A stretch of 64,000 bases of DNA from Anaerovorax sp. IOR16 (GTDB lineage Bacteria > Bacillota > Clostridia > Peptostreptococcales > Anaerovoracaceae), in the NCBI RefSeq assembly GCF_017168145.1, contig NZ_JADQTL010000012.1:1-64000 (forward strand), in the 5' to 3' direction. The position numbers and the translations under genes were made by a program. Each line of letters starts with the position of its first letter. The stretch's first letter is position 1. Below are positions 24,002 through 33,376 of this stretch, piece by piece. The notes under the pieces were generated by a model. It was not told where the DNA came from. It saw only the letters and a list, made by a program, of their open reading frames with translations, and searched no databases.

Positions 24002-25144
24002 TTACTTAAAGACTTCGCCAGCGATTACCATCTTCTGTACTTCGGAAGTACCTTCATAGATTTCAGTAATCTTAGCGTCTCTCATCATACGTTCTACTGG
24101 ATAATCCTTGGTATATCCATAACCACCGTGGAACTGTACACACTTTGTTGTTACATACATAGCAGTTTCTGCAGCATATAACTTAGCCATAGCAGCAGCA
24201 GAACTGTACTTTAAGTGCTTGTCTTTCATGTTAGCTGCCTTATAAATCAGAAGTCTAGAAGCTTCGATTCTTGTCTTCATTTCAGCCATTTCGAACTGAA
24301 GTGCCTGCATCTTGGAAAGGCTCTTTCCAAACTGCTTTCTAGCCTTCATATATTCAACAGTTACATCAAATGCTCCCTGTGCAATACCAAGAGCCTGGGA
24401 AGCGATACCAATACGTCCGCCATCCAGAGTAGCCATTGCAATTTTGAAACCGTCACCAATTTCACCAAGTAAGTTTTCCTTTGGAACGATGCAATCTTCA
24501 AAGATTAATTCTGTTGTAGAAGAAGCACAGATACCCATCTTGTCTTCTGTTTTACCGATAGAGAATCCTTTGAATCCTTTTTCTACGATAAATGCAGAAA
24601 TACCGCCTCTAGTTCCCTTAGACTTATCAGTCATAGCCATTACGATAAATGTATCAGCAAATCCACCATTTGTAATGAATACTTTACTTCCGTTTAATAA
24701 CCAGTGGTCGCCCATGTCAACCGCTTTTGTCTGCTGTCCAGCAGCGTCAGTACCAGCGTTTGGTTCAGTTAAACCAAATGCACCAAGAGTTTCACCCTTA
24801 GAAAGAGGTACTAAATACTTTTGTTTTTGTTCTTCTGTACCATAGTTCCAGATTGGCCATCCGCAAAGAGAAGTGTGAGCGGAGCAAACAACGCCTGTAG
24901 AAGCGCACACTCTAGAAAGCTCTTCAACTGTGATTGCATAAGCGATGTGATCACTTCCTGCACCACCGTATTCTTTCGGGAATGGTACTCCCAGCATGCC
25001 GTAGTCAGCCATCTTTTTTACTGTTTCTACAGGGAATCTATGCTCTGCATCGATTTCAGCAGCGAGTGGTTCCACTTCATTAACAGCAAACTCTCTTACC
25101 ATTTTTCTTACAAACTCTTGTTCTTTCGTTAATTGAAAGTTCAT
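24002..25144 (-). CDS. Short-chain acyl-CoA dehydrogenase, probably butyryl-CoA dehydrogenase
   Basis: 380 residues. FAD-binding motifs include FGLTEPNAGTDAAG and WLLNGSKVFITNGG; the catalytic base is the Glu of IYEGTSEVQK (about residue 368). The C-terminus contains CVQFHGGYGYTKDYPVERMMRDA. Sequence and length fit Bcd, which reduces crotonyl-CoA to butyryl-CoA. It is first in an operon with etfB and ferredoxin-type etfA, so the reduction may be coupled to ferredoxin by flavin-based electron bifurcation. Acryloyl-CoA or caffeyl-CoA reductase are less likely alternatives. A GGAGG site precedes the ATG. Confidence 0.9.
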   Translation of the reverse strand: MNFQLTKEQEFVRKMVREFAVNEVEPLAAEIDAEHRFPVETVKKMADYGMLGVPFPKEYGGAGSDHIAYAITVEELSRVCASTGVVCSAHTSLCGWPIWNYGTEEQKQKYLVPLSKGETLGAFGLTEPNAGTDAAGQQTKAVDMGDHWLLNGSKVFITNGGFADTFIVMAMTDKSKGTRGGISAFIVEKGFKGFSIGKTEDKMGICASSTTELIFEDCIVPKENLLGEIGDGFKIAMATLDGGRIGIASQALGIAQGAFDVTVEYMKARKQFGKSLSKMQALQFEMAEMKTRIEASRLLIYKAANMKDKHLKYSSAAAMAKLYAAETAMYVTTKCVQFHGGYGYTKDYPVERMMRDAKITEIYEGTSEVQKMVIAGEVFK

Positions 25145-25343
25145 GTCTATGCCTCCTTATTATTATTTAACAGGTCCACCTTTTTGCAGGTTTATATGCT
25201 GTTTCATCTATTTGTTACATAATTAACAGCGTACAATACTAGTAAACTACATTTCTCATCAATTTGCAACTCTTTGTTGTATTTTTGTCAATATTTTTAT
25301 AAAAATCTTTTGCTACTTTTGATAAAATGCCGTCGATATTTGC

Positions 25344-26078
25344 CTAAAACTCCATTTCTTTCCGTAGAAAAGCAAGCACTCTCTTCTCAATACGAGAAAC
25401 TTGAACCTGTGAAATTCCAAGCCTTGTTGCAATTTGCTGTTGTGTCATATCTTTAAAATAACGTAATATTACAACCTGCCGTTCCTGCTCGGCCAAATGA
25501 CAAATTATACCTTTTAATTGGATCATATTCACTTGTTTTTCTTCTACATCGCGATAATTATCCGAACATTCTTGCTGGCAACGGTCCGGATCATCCAGAC
25601 TTTCTAATTTTGTCATCGCATCCATAGCTTCCATAAGTGAAAGAATTTGTTCCGTGTCCATCTCCATTTTTTCTGCCAATTCGCTTACCTTGGGGTATCG
25701 GCCGCTTTTTTGGCAAAATTCTTCTTGAATTCTTTTCATGCGCTTAATATCAAGCTTTACTTGTCGTCCTATTTTAATCCGACCATCATCACGCAAGTAA
25801 CGTTTGATTTCACCCAGTATCATAGGGACTGCATACGTGGAAAACATGACACCATAACTCGCATCAAAGCGATCCACAGCCTTCAGCAGACCAATGTATC
25901 CCAGCTGGAGCAAATCATCCAATTCATAACCTGATCCTATAAACTTCAATGCTATGCTCTTTACAAGTCCCGTATTTTGATAAATAAGATCTTCTTTTGC
26001 ATCTTCCTCACCACGTTGGGCCCGCGCAATCAATTCATATGTATCTTCTTTGCAGGAATAAGCATTCTCGGCACTCAT
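25344..26078 (-). CDS. sigF: Sporulation sigma factor F
   Basis: 244 residues. Region 2 is GLVKSIALKFIGSGYELDDLLQ with GYIGLLKAVDRFD and FSTYAVPMILGEIKRYLRD. Region 3 follows, then region 4 with VVILRYFKDMTQQQIATRLG and the helix-turn-helix ISQVQVSRIEKRVL. It directs early forespore transcription. The ATG overlaps the spoIIAB stop (ATGA). It is held inactive by SpoIIAB, encoded next door. Intact. Confidence 0.97.
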   Translation of the reverse strand: MSAENAYSCKEDTYELIARAQRGEEDAKEDLIYQNTGLVKSIALKFIGSGYELDDLLQLGYIGLLKAVDRFDASYGVMFSTYAVPMILGEIKRYLRDDGRIKIGRQVKLDIKRMKRIQEEFCQKSGRYPKVSELAEKMEMDTEQILSLMEAMDAMTKLESLDDPDRCQQECSDNYRDVEEKQVNMIQLKGIICHLAEQERQVVILRYFKDMTQQQIATRLGISQVQVSRIEKRVLAFLRKEMEF

Positions 26079-26512
26079 ACCAATAAGTCCAATTGTTTAA
26101 TCATCGTCACCTTCGTCCCCTCTCCCGGCTTTGATGTTATTTCCAAACGGTCGGTAAAGCTCTCCATTACCGTAAAGCCCATACCGGATCGTTCTTCCCC
26201 AGCTTTCGATGTATAAAGTGGCTCCTTTGCTTTTTCAATATCTCCTATCCCAATTCCTTCATCCGAAACAATCATAACTATCTTACGATCCTCCGTACTT
26301 TTTACCTCAACGGTAACAATACCATTTTGTGCTTCGTCATATGCATGAATAATGGCATTACTAACCGCTTCTGAAATTGCCGTTTTAATTTCCGTTAATT
26401 CCTCAACCGTAGGATCTAATTGCGCTGCAAAAGCGGCTACTGCCGTACGAGAAAAGGCTTCATTTTCCGAATGGCTAGGAAATTGTATTTTAATTTCATT
26501 CTTATATTTCAT
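26075..26512 (-). CDS. spoIIAB: Anti-sigma-F factor, serine kinase
   Basis: 145 residues with a GHKL ATPase fold. The N-box is EIKTAISEAVSNAIIHAYDE and the G-box includes VSDEGIGIGDIEKA and RSGMGFTVMESF. It binds and inhibits SigF and phosphorylates SpoIIAA. Middle gene of the spoIIA operon, coupled to sigF by an overlap. Normal length. Confidence 0.97.
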   Translation of the reverse strand: MKYKNEIKIQFPSHSENEAFSRTAVAAFAAQLDPTVEELTEIKTAISEAVSNAIIHAYDEAQNGIVTVEVKSTEDRKIVMIVSDEGIGIGDIEKAKEPLYTSKAGEERSGMGFTVMESFTDRLEITSKPGEGTKVTMIKQLDLLV

Positions 26513-26529
26513 CCGTCCGTCACTCCCTT

Positions 26530-26889
26530 CTACTCTTCATGAGACCATGTTTCACTACAAATTTTCATTGCTTGTTCTACTGTGTCACAATAGGGTGCAA
26601 TGGTAAAAATGCCCGACATTTCCAATATACGCTTTGCATAATCATTACATTCTGAAACTATAACAATTCCACCCATTTCTTTCATTTTGTTATATCGACC
26701 CATAACCACACCAATACCTGCGCTATCCATAAAGCTGACACCCTGAAAAGAAAAAATGAGATTCTTTCTTTCTGAGGTGCCAATCGTCTGATCAATCTTT
26801 TCTCTGACTTCCGCTGCAGAATGATGATCGAGTTCTCCTTCTAATCGAACAATCAAGCTGTTTTTCGTTATTTCTGATGTTATTTTCAT
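26530..26889 (-). CDS. spoIIAA: Anti-sigma-F factor antagonist
   Basis: 119 residues of the STAS fold, with the phosphorylatable serine in VSFMDSAGIGVVMGRYNKM (Ser about 57). Unphosphorylated SpoIIAA frees SigF from SpoIIAB, linking septation to forespore gene expression. First gene of the operon, with a strong GGGAGGGGG ribosome site. The C-terminal extension (IFTIAPYCDTVEQAMKICSE) is typical of clostridial versions. Confidence 0.96.
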   Translation of the reverse strand: MKITSEITKNSLIVRLEGELDHHSAAEVREKIDQTIGTSERKNLIFSFQGVSFMDSAGIGVVMGRYNKMKEMGGIVIVSECNDYAKRILEMSGIFTIAPYCDTVEQAMKICSETWSHEE

Positions 26890-26911
26890 AAAAAAACCCC
26901 CTCCCTTCTAG

Positions 26912-26942
26912 ATTATACCGCTGATTTTTCAGCTTGTCCTTA
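26912..26942 (-). promoter_or_regulatory. Sigma-H-like promoter of the spoIIA operon
   Basis: On the minus strand TAAGGACAAG is followed after 11 bases by GCGGTATAAT. This is close to the sigma-H pattern (AGGA-W-W then G-A-A-T) that drives spoIIA in related bacteria. It begins transcription about 15-20 bases before the ribosome site. Confidence 0.45.
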
Positions 26943-26977
26943 AGAGAAAAAGGGGGTTGCTTTGTATTTTTGTCGAA

Positions 26978-29068
26978 TTAATGCGGAAAGTACAATCGAA
27001 AGTTTACATATTGTCCCGTATCTACCATAATAATGTATGCCGTATAATAGCAATCCTTCTTTTGTGAGTAAAGATTTGCTGCCTTAATACGCCCCTTCTT
27101 AAGAAAAGCTTCTACCATAGGCTTTGTCAAAGGCTTCTTTCTTTCTTCAAAGAAACGCTCTTTTTTCCAAATAACAAAATTGCAATCTCTTCCTGCTTCA
27201 CAATAGTAGTTTGTTCTTCCTTCATAGATATTTTTTCCACATCGCGGACATTTACCGATGATTTCACGACCTTTTTCATCTACTTTTGATTGATATGCAC
27301 TGATTAATCCTTCCACAAATGATTCAATCTCGGAAAGAAATACCTCCGCCTGTAAATCACCTTTATAAATCCATTCTAGTTTTTGTTCCCATTCTGCAGT
27401 AAGTTGTGCACTTTTTACTTTTTCCGGAACTGCCTCTACCAAGCGATACGCTTTTTCTGTCGGGATTAGATTCTTTCCTTTTCTTTCAATAAATTGTGTT
27501 TTTATTATTTTTTCAATAATTCCTGCTCTGGTAGCCGGAGTACCAAGACCTGCACCAGATACTTCTTTCTTTAAATCTTCGTCCTCTAAAGTCTTCATTG
27601 CATTTTCCATTGCAGAAAGAAGGGTATCTTCCGTATAAGGCTTTGGAGGACTTGTCTTGTTTTCCTTAGAAGTAATCTTCACGTTAGGTATACAGTCACC
27701 TTCCGATAATTGAGGAAAAATTTGATCTTCCTTTTCCGTTTTCTTCTTTTTCTTTTTTGTTCTTTCTTGTAAAGTTTCCGTTAATTGTTTATGTATTTGT
27801 TTAAACCCATTTTCTGTGATTTGTCGTCCAGATGCTTTAAATTCTTCTCCTTCTATGGATAGAACAATTTCCGTTCTAATGTACTCATGCGATAAATATA
27901 CCGATTCCAGCAAACGATAAACAATTAAAAGAAAAATACTGCCCTCCTCCGGTGTCAATTTTACCTTAACTGCGGATGCTTCTATTGTTGGCAAAATTGC
28001 ATGATGGTCAGTTACTTTTTTATCATTAATTAATCGTTCCAAATCTGGATTCACATTATGATATGCAGATTTGGTTTCTTCCTTCAAATAAGTAGCCTGC
28101 AAAATTCCTTTTACAATTTGCTGCATTGTTTCTTTCATATCAGAAGTTAAATAGCGGCTATCTGTTCTCGGATAAGTCACCAATTTTTTTTCATAAAGAT
28201 TTTGAGTAAAGTCCAATGTTTTTTGTGCCGAAAAACCAAGTAATTTATTCGCATCTCTCTGCAGTGTCGTTAAATCATATAATGCCGGTGGATTTTCCTT
28301 CATGGGTGACTGCTTCATTGAGGTCACAAACGCATCTTTCCCATTGCATTTTTCTATAATACGCTTACTCTCATTCTCTGTTTCAACCCGATTTGTTGCA
28401 GAAAAATCCTTACAATCTGCGGTTAATATGTAATAGGGCTTTGCATCAAATTGATCAATGGCTCTTTGACGTTCTACCATAAGATTTATGGTAGGAGTCT
28501 GTACCCTTCCTACATTCAAATTGGTATAAGAAAGACAGCCAAAAAGTCTTGAAAAATTAATACCAACAAGCCAATCAGCTTGCATTCTTGCCAAAGCTGC
28601 TTGATATAAGCGATCATATTGTATCCCTGCTTTTAGTTTTGCAAATCCCTCTTTTATGGCTTTCGTTTCCATAGAACTGATCCAAAGTCTCTGGAATGGT
28701 TTCGTACATTCTGCTTGATGATAAACGAGACGAAAGATCAATTCTCCTTCTCTTCCAGCATCCGTTGCACAAATAATTTCTGTTACATCCTCACGATCCA
28801 TTAAATTTTTAATAATGGCAAATTGACTTCTGGTGCCTTCTGTTACTTTATACTGCCATTTTTTCGGAATAATCGGCAAATCAAAGATATTCCATTTCTG
28901 ATATGCTGCATTATACGCTTCCGGCATTACGGTTTCAACCAAATGCCCAACACACCACGAAACCAAATAATCTCCTCCTGAAAAAAAACCATTTTCCTTC
29001 TTAGAGGCCCCAATGACTCCTGCAATTTCTTTTGCCACGCTGGGCTTTTCCGCGATTACAAGCTTCAA
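26978..29068 (-). CDS. topB: DNA topoisomerase III
   Basis: 696 residues, type IA. The N-terminal TOPRIM domain has MKLVIAEKPSVAKEIAGVIG and CATDAGREGEL (residues 100-110). The catalytic Tyr is Y299 in LVTYPRTDSRYL. NVGRVQTPT lies at about 185-192. A C-terminal zinc ribbon-like segment, CPRCGKNIYEGRTNYYCEAG, lies near residues 613-632. The enzyme decatenates replication and recombination intermediates. It is monocistronic here, between the spoIIA operon and thiI. Normal length. Confidence 0.95.
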   Translation of the reverse strand: MKLVIAEKPSVAKEIAGVIGASKKENGFFSGGDYLVSWCVGHLVETVMPEAYNAAYQKWNIFDLPIIPKKWQYKVTEGTRSQFAIIKNLMDREDVTEIICATDAGREGELIFRLVYHQAECTKPFQRLWISSMETKAIKEGFAKLKAGIQYDRLYQAALARMQADWLVGINFSRLFGCLSYTNLNVGRVQTPTINLMVERQRAIDQFDAKPYYILTADCKDFSATNRVETENESKRIIEKCNGKDAFVTSMKQSPMKENPPALYDLTTLQRDANKLLGFSAQKTLDFTQNLYEKKLVTYPRTDSRYLTSDMKETMQQIVKGILQATYLKEETKSAYHNVNPDLERLINDKKVTDHHAILPTIEASAVKVKLTPEEGSIFLLIVYRLLESVYLSHEYIRTEIVLSIEGEEFKASGRQITENGFKQIHKQLTETLQERTKKKKKKTEKEDQIFPQLSEGDCIPNVKITSKENKTSPPKPYTEDTLLSAMENAMKTLEDEDLKKEVSGAGLGTPATRAGIIEKIIKTQFIERKGKNLIPTEKAYRLVEAVPEKVKSAQLTAEWEQKLEWIYKGDLQAEVFLSEIESFVEGLISAYQSKVDEKGREIIGKCPRCGKNIYEGRTNYYCEAGRDCNFVIWKKERFFEERKKPLTKPMVEAFLKKGRIKAANLYSQKKDCYYTAYIIMVDTGQYVNFRLYFPH

Positions 29069-29096
29069 TAATCTTTGCTCCTTTTCTTTCAGCGAT

Positions 29097-30308
29097 CTAC
29101 TCTTCTCCGTAAATCATGACCGTTTCTTTACTCTCCAATGCTGCCTTGATTAATTGTTCCACATCCAAATGGCTTTCTGATTCCAAAATTTTATCCAGCT
29201 TTGGTTTTGTCGCAGGATGCTTTGGCAAAAATACCGTACAGCAATCCTCATATGGCAAAATTGAAGTTTCATAGGTACCAATCTGCTTGGCAATATCCAT
29301 AATATCTACTTTATCCATAGCAATTAAAGGACGCATTACCGGCATCTGAACGGATGCATCCGTCACAACCAGAGCTTCAGCAGTCTGACTTGCAACTTGA
29401 CCAATGTTTTCTCCCGTTATTAACATTAAACATCCGGTTTCCTTTGCAACATCCTCAGCCAAACGCATCATAAAACGTCGTACTAAAATTGTAATTTCTT
29501 CTTCCGGACAGTGTTGTACGATTTCTTCCTGAATTGGTAATAAATTGATACTATGAATTCGAATTCTTCCACAGTATCCGGCCACAATGCGAGCTAAATC
29601 TTGAACCTTATCCCATGCCCTTTCACTGGTATATGGATAAGAATGAAAATGTATAGCTTCAATCATCATACCTCTCTTAGCCATCATAAATGCAGCCACC
29701 GGACTATCGATTCCGCCGGAAAGCAATACTAATCCCTTTCCATTGGTTCCCAGAGGGAGACCTCCGAAACCGGAAACCTTTTGTTCAAAGACGTATGCCT
29801 TTTCTCTTCTTACCGAAACAAATAATTTACAATCTGGATTGTGAACATCTACCTTTAAAACCTTGCACCCAATTAAAATCTTTGCTCCAATAATTCGACC
29901 GATTTGCGGAGATTCTATTGGGAAAGCCTTATTTGCTCTTTTTGCATCCACCTTAAATGTTTGAACTCCCTTTTCTTCGATGAGTCCAAGCATATAAGAA
30001 ACAGCAGCCTGTCCAATCTTATCTAAGACTTCTTCTGCATCTCCCTCAGAAATATCAATTTCGACAGCAGGACTAATCGAAGCCACACCAAACACTCTGG
30101 ATATTTCTCTTGTAACAATATCTTTGTTTAAATCAATCGGAGTCTTTACAAAGATAAGGCCTTCCTCTCTCCGTACTTCGATGTTCTGAAATTTTTTCAT
30201 TACTTTTCGAATTCGATCAACCAACATTCGTTCAAAGTAAGGTTTGTTCATTCCCTTTAACGCAACTTCTCCACAGCGTACAATATACGTATTTCTTTCT
30301 TCTGACAT
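29097..30308 (-). CDS. thiI: tRNA 4-thiouridine synthase ThiI (short form)
   Basis: 403 residues: an N-terminal ferredoxin-like domain and THUMP (residues about 1-165), then the PP-loop ATPase with LVLLSGGIDSPVAAFMMAKRG at about 193-213, CPEEEITILVRRFMMRLAE and the C-terminal YEDCCTVFLPKHP. It lacks the rhodanese domain of enterobacterial ThiI, as in most Firmicutes. It thiolates U8 of tRNAs using sulfur from the cysteine desulfurase encoded just upstream, 11 bases away. Confidence 0.95.
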   Translation of the reverse strand: MSEERNTYIVRCGEVALKGMNKPYFERMLVDRIRKVMKKFQNIEVRREEGLIFVKTPIDLNKDIVTREISRVFGVASISPAVEIDISEGDAEEVLDKIGQAAVSYMLGLIEEKGVQTFKVDAKRANKAFPIESPQIGRIIGAKILIGCKVLKVDVHNPDCKLFVSVRREKAYVFEQKVSGFGGLPLGTNGKGLVLLSGGIDSPVAAFMMAKRGMMIEAIHFHSYPYTSERAWDKVQDLARIVAGYCGRIRIHSINLLPIQEEIVQHCPEEEITILVRRFMMRLAEDVAKETGCLMLITGENIGQVASQTAEALVVTDASVQMPVMRPLIAMDKVDIMDIAKQIGTYETSILPYEDCCTVFLPKHPATKPKLDKILESESHLDVEQLIKAALESKETVMIYGEE

Positions 30309-30319
30309 GACTCCTCCTA

Positions 30320-31486
30320 TTATCTTCGGTTTCTTCCAAGTGCACCACGTAGCTTGCGCATCGTTTCCACCGCTTTTTTTATTTCTTCCAATACATAGTC
30401 CATTTGTTCAATTGTATTATCTTCGCTAAAACTAAATCGAACAGCACCTTCCATTGCCTCATCTGACAAACCCACTGCCCTTAAAACATGACTGCCCTTC
30501 TTTTTTGAAGAACAAGCGGATCCGGTTGAAACATAAATTTCCTTTTGCTCTAACGAATGCAATAGTACTTCAGCCCGACATCCCAAAAAACTAATATTTA
30601 AAATATACGGACTACAGCCATCACCTTCGGGGCTATTAATTCGAATGTTTGGTATTGCCTCTTTGATTCCCTCAAGTAAATGATTTCGAATTTGCATTAC
30701 ATGAGTTCTTTTCCTTTCGAAATCATCAAGCGATATCTGTGATGCACTACCAAGACCGACAATCGCAGGCACATTTTCTGTACCTGAACGAAAACCCTTC
30801 TCTTGTCCACCTCCATAAACAAACGGCGGAATGTGTATCTCGCGATTTACATACAACGCACCAATTCCTTTCGGCCCATGAATCTTATGACCGCTTAAAG
30901 AAAGTAAATCAATAAAGCTACTGTCTAAATTTAGTCTTTCTTTACCAAAGGATTGAACAGCATCTGTATGAAATAAGGTGTTTTCTCGTTTCAAAGTACC
31001 AATTTCGGAAATTGGCTGTATTGTTCCCAACTCATTATTTACATGCATAATGGTAACCAAAATGGTTTCCTCATTCATTTCATCTGCCAATTGTTCTAGA
31101 TTGAGTTTTCCATTTTGATCAACACCAATATAAACAACATGAAATCCTTCTTTTTGCTCTAAATAACGACACGCCTCTAAAACAGCCGGATGCTCAATTT
31201 TTGAGGTGATTATCTTTTTCCCTTTTCGTTTTCTAGCCTGAGCTGCACCAAAGATTGCCGTATTATCACTTTCAGTTCCGCCAGAAGTAAAATAAATCTC
31301 TTCTTCTTTTACATGCAAAACATTTGCAACAGCTTTTCTTGCAGCTTTCATTTCTTTTTCTGCCGCAATACCCAGGCGATGCAGAGACGATGGATTTCCA
31401 AAACAATTTTTCATACAGTCTGCCATGGTTTCGGTTACTTTATCATATGGCTTTGTTGTAGCACTGTTATCTAAATATACAAACAT
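30320..31486 (-). CDS. Cysteine desulfurase (NifS/IscS family)
   Basis: 388 residues from ATG 31484-31486, seven bases after AAAGG; a GTG five codons earlier is less likely. The PLP-binding Lys lies in SLSGHKIHGPKG and the active-site Cys in STGSACSSKKKG, with the class II pattern of a short loop plus extra residues. FVYLDNSATTKPYD opens the protein. It supplies persulfide sulfur, here most likely to ThiI because the two genes form an operon. NifZ/IscS nomenclature is avoided because specificity cannot be read from sequence. Confidence 0.94.
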   Translation of the reverse strand: MFVYLDNSATTKPYDKVTETMADCMKNCFGNPSSLHRLGIAAEKEMKAARKAVANVLHVKEEEIYFTSGGTESDNTAIFGAAQARKRKGKKIITSKIEHPAVLEACRYLEQKEGFHVVYIGVDQNGKLNLEQLADEMNEETILVTIMHVNNELGTIQPISEIGTLKRENTLFHTDAVQSFGKERLNLDSSFIDLLSLSGHKIHGPKGIGALYVNREIHIPPFVYGGGQEKGFRSGTENVPAIVGLGSASQISLDDFERKRTHVMQIRNHLLEGIKEAIPNIRINSPEGDGCSPYILNISFLGCRAEVLLHSLEQKEIYVSTGSACSSKKKGSHVLRAVGLSDEAMEGAVRFSFSEDNTIEQMDYVLEEIKKAVETMRKLRGALGRNRR

Positions 31487-31561
31487 TTCTATACCTTTCA
31501 CTTCGGATTTTTCTATTTATTATACCCCGTTTTTTATTGAAACTGCAAGTGAGATGAAAAA

Positions 31562-31590
31562 TTGACATTGCATTTTATTTCAATTAAAAT
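31562..31590 (+). promoter_or_regulatory. Sigma-A promoter of the sigma-54 activator gene
   Basis: TTGACA (31562-31567), 17-base spacer and TAAAAT (31585-31590), about 95 bases before the start codon. It is an almost consensus promoter, so the activator is probably made constitutively. Confidence 0.7.
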
Positions 31591-31685
31591 GAAGGTAGAA
31601 TTTAGAAACGTCAATCAAGCTGAAAAAGGTATGCGATAAAAGGGTCGCAGAATTCGTTTTTTCAATTGACGGTGAGAGGAATACC

Positions 31686-33068
31686 ATGATTGAAAAAAGC
31701 AGTTTTAGGGAAATGAATGAAGGCATTTTGCTCGATTTAATTCTTAATGCCACGAATGAAGCGATTGTAGTCATAAATAAAGAAGGCATCATAGAAATGC
31801 TTAGTGACTCATACGCTGAATTTCTAAAAGTAAAAAAAGATGAAGCGATCGGAAAGCACGTGTGTGATGTAATTGAAAATACAAGATTGCACATTGTTTT
31901 AAAAACACGAAAACCTGAAATTGCACAAATGCAGCACATTAACGGGCAAAATATGATTGCTACACGTGTACCGATTATCAAAGATGGTGAAGTAATCGGT
32001 GTTTTTGGGAGAGTTTTATTTAAAAACCTAAAAGAACTTCATGGGTTATATTCGAGAATCTATGAAATAGAACAAGAACTTTATCTATACAAAAATAAAT
32101 TTGGTAAAATCAATGCTGCCAAATACACCGTTAATGATTTAATCGGAAACGGTGAGACAATGACTGCCCTAAAAGAAACAATTATTAAAATTGCAAAAAA
32201 TAATTCCAATGTTTTAATTTTTGGAGAAAGTGGAACCGGAAAAGAACTCTTTGCTCATGCCATTCATAATGCAAGCAAACGAAGTCAACAACCATTAATT
32301 TGTCTTAATTGCGCTTCGATTCCTGAGAATCTTTTAGAGTCCGAACTCTTTGGATATGAAGAAGGATCCTTTACCGGCGCAAAAAAAGGCGGACGTTCCG
32401 GTCTCTTTCAGGCTGCACATAGAGGAACTTTATTTTTAGATGAAATCGGTGACCTTCCAATGCAGATGCAAGTTAAACTGCTTCGTGTTCTTCAGGATAA
32501 AGAAATTCAAAAAATCGGCTCTCACGTAAAAGAAAAGATTGATGTACGCATCCTTGCCGCAACAAATAAAAATCTCTATGAAATGATTGAACAAGAACAA
32601 TTCCGATCCGATTTATTTTATCGATTGAATGTTATAAGCATAACTATCCCACCATTACGTGAACGAAGAGAAGATATCCCTCTTTTAGTCAATGCTTTAA
32701 TTGAAAAACTTTCACAAAAAGAAGGGGTCCTAGTACAAGGTATTTCCAGTCGTGCGATGGAATACTTAAAACGTTATGACTGGCCGGGTAATGTTCGTGA
32801 GCTTGAAAATATATTAGAACGTGCCATTAACTTTATTGATGATGATCTTATAATAAAAACAAAACATCTTCATAATAAATTAACAGGAATTCCATGTGAT
32901 GAAATCAGTAAAACGCTCAAAAGTATTTTAGAAGAAACAGAACGCTTGACCATTGTGAATGCCATGATGCAAAACAATGGTAAAAAAGCAGTTGTTGCAA
33001 AAAAACTCGGAATTAGTCGCACCAGTCTCTATGAAAAATTAGAAAAGTATAATATTAATTTTGAATAA
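31686..33068 (+). CDS. Sigma-54-dependent transcription activator (PAS-AAA-Fis)
   Basis: 460 residues. A PAS domain (about 15-120, ILNATNEAIVVINKEGIIEM) is followed by an AAA+ domain with Walker A GESGTGKE (about 178-185), the sigma-54 contact loop GSFTGA, Walker B TLFLDEIGDLP and the arginine-finger region LFYRLNVISITIPPLRERR. The C-terminal Fis-type HTH reads NNGKKAVVAKKLGISRTSLY. It lies just before palindromic sites and a -24/-12 promoter, so it very likely activates the 3-hydroxybutyrate operon. The PAS domain may sense a pathway metabolite. Confidence 0.93.
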   Translation: MIEKSSFREMNEGILLDLILNATNEAIVVINKEGIIEMLSDSYAEFLKVKKDEAIGKHVCDVIENTRLHIVLKTRKPEIAQMQHINGQNMIATRVPIIKDGEVIGVFGRVLFKNLKELHGLYSRIYEIEQELYLYKNKFGKINAAKYTVNDLIGNGETMTALKETIIKIAKNNSNVLIFGESGTGKELFAHAIHNASKRSQQPLICLNCASIPENLLESELFGYEEGSFTGAKKGGRSGLFQAAHRGTLFLDEIGDLPMQMQVKLLRVLQDKEIQKIGSHVKEKIDVRILAATNKNLYEMIEQEQFRSDLFYRLNVISITIPPLRERREDIPLLVNALIEKLSQKEGVLVQGISSRAMEYLKRYDWPGNVRELENILERAINFIDDDLIIKTKHLHNKLTGIPCDEISKTLKSILEETERLTIVNAMMQNNGKKAVVAKKLGISRTSLYEKLEKYNINFE

Positions 33069-33094
33069 TAAAATATTGTATATTTAAAAATTAT

Positions 33095-33184
33095 CCGGAA
33101 TTCCGTACGCTGTTTTGTTGATTATGTACGGAATTCCTTACACCTATCCTTCCATATTTTTCAATTTGTACGGAAATGTTTACA
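33095..33184. promoter_or_regulatory. Upstream activator sites for the sigma-54 regulator
   Basis: Three related sites lie 107-196 bases upstream of the -24 element: CCGGAATTCCGTACG (33095-33109), TGTACGGAATTCCTTACA (33125-33142, a TGTA-N10-TACA palindrome) and TGTACGGAAATGTTTACA (33167-33184). Spacing is typical for enhancer binding. Confidence 0.75.
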
Positions 33185-33241
33185 AAATAACAACTGTTTT
33201 CACAGATCCCCTATTAAATAATAATTTCTTAGAATTATAAA

Positions 33242-33280
33242 AAAGTCAAACCCTTTGCAATTACTGGGTTTGGCTTTTTT
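33242..33280 (+). terminator. Terminator of the activator gene
   Basis: AGTCAAACCC pairs with GGGTTTGGCT and is followed by TTTTTT. It lies between the activator sites and the -24/-12 promoter. Confidence 0.75.
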
Positions 33281-33290
33281 ACGTTAAATA

Positions 33291-33306
33291 TGGCATGTTC
33301 TTTGCA
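33291..33306 (+). promoter_or_regulatory. Sigma-54 (-24/-12) promoter
   Basis: TGGCATG-N4-TTTGCA matches the consensus TGGCACG-N4-TTGCW apart from one base. The next gene starts 70 bases downstream. Confidence 0.85.
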
Positions 33307-33376
33307 GTAGTATAATTGCGTAAGGCCTTACACAGTTTTCTTATTATGAGTAAAGAAAAAAAGGAGTGTATGTGAT

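Noticed and set aside
26890-26975. A terminator made by AACCCCC and GGGGGTT near spoIIAA
   Set aside because: The arms are about 50 bases apart and one overlaps the spoIIAA ribosome site; a terminator is unlikely, though it may influence translation if readthrough occurs.
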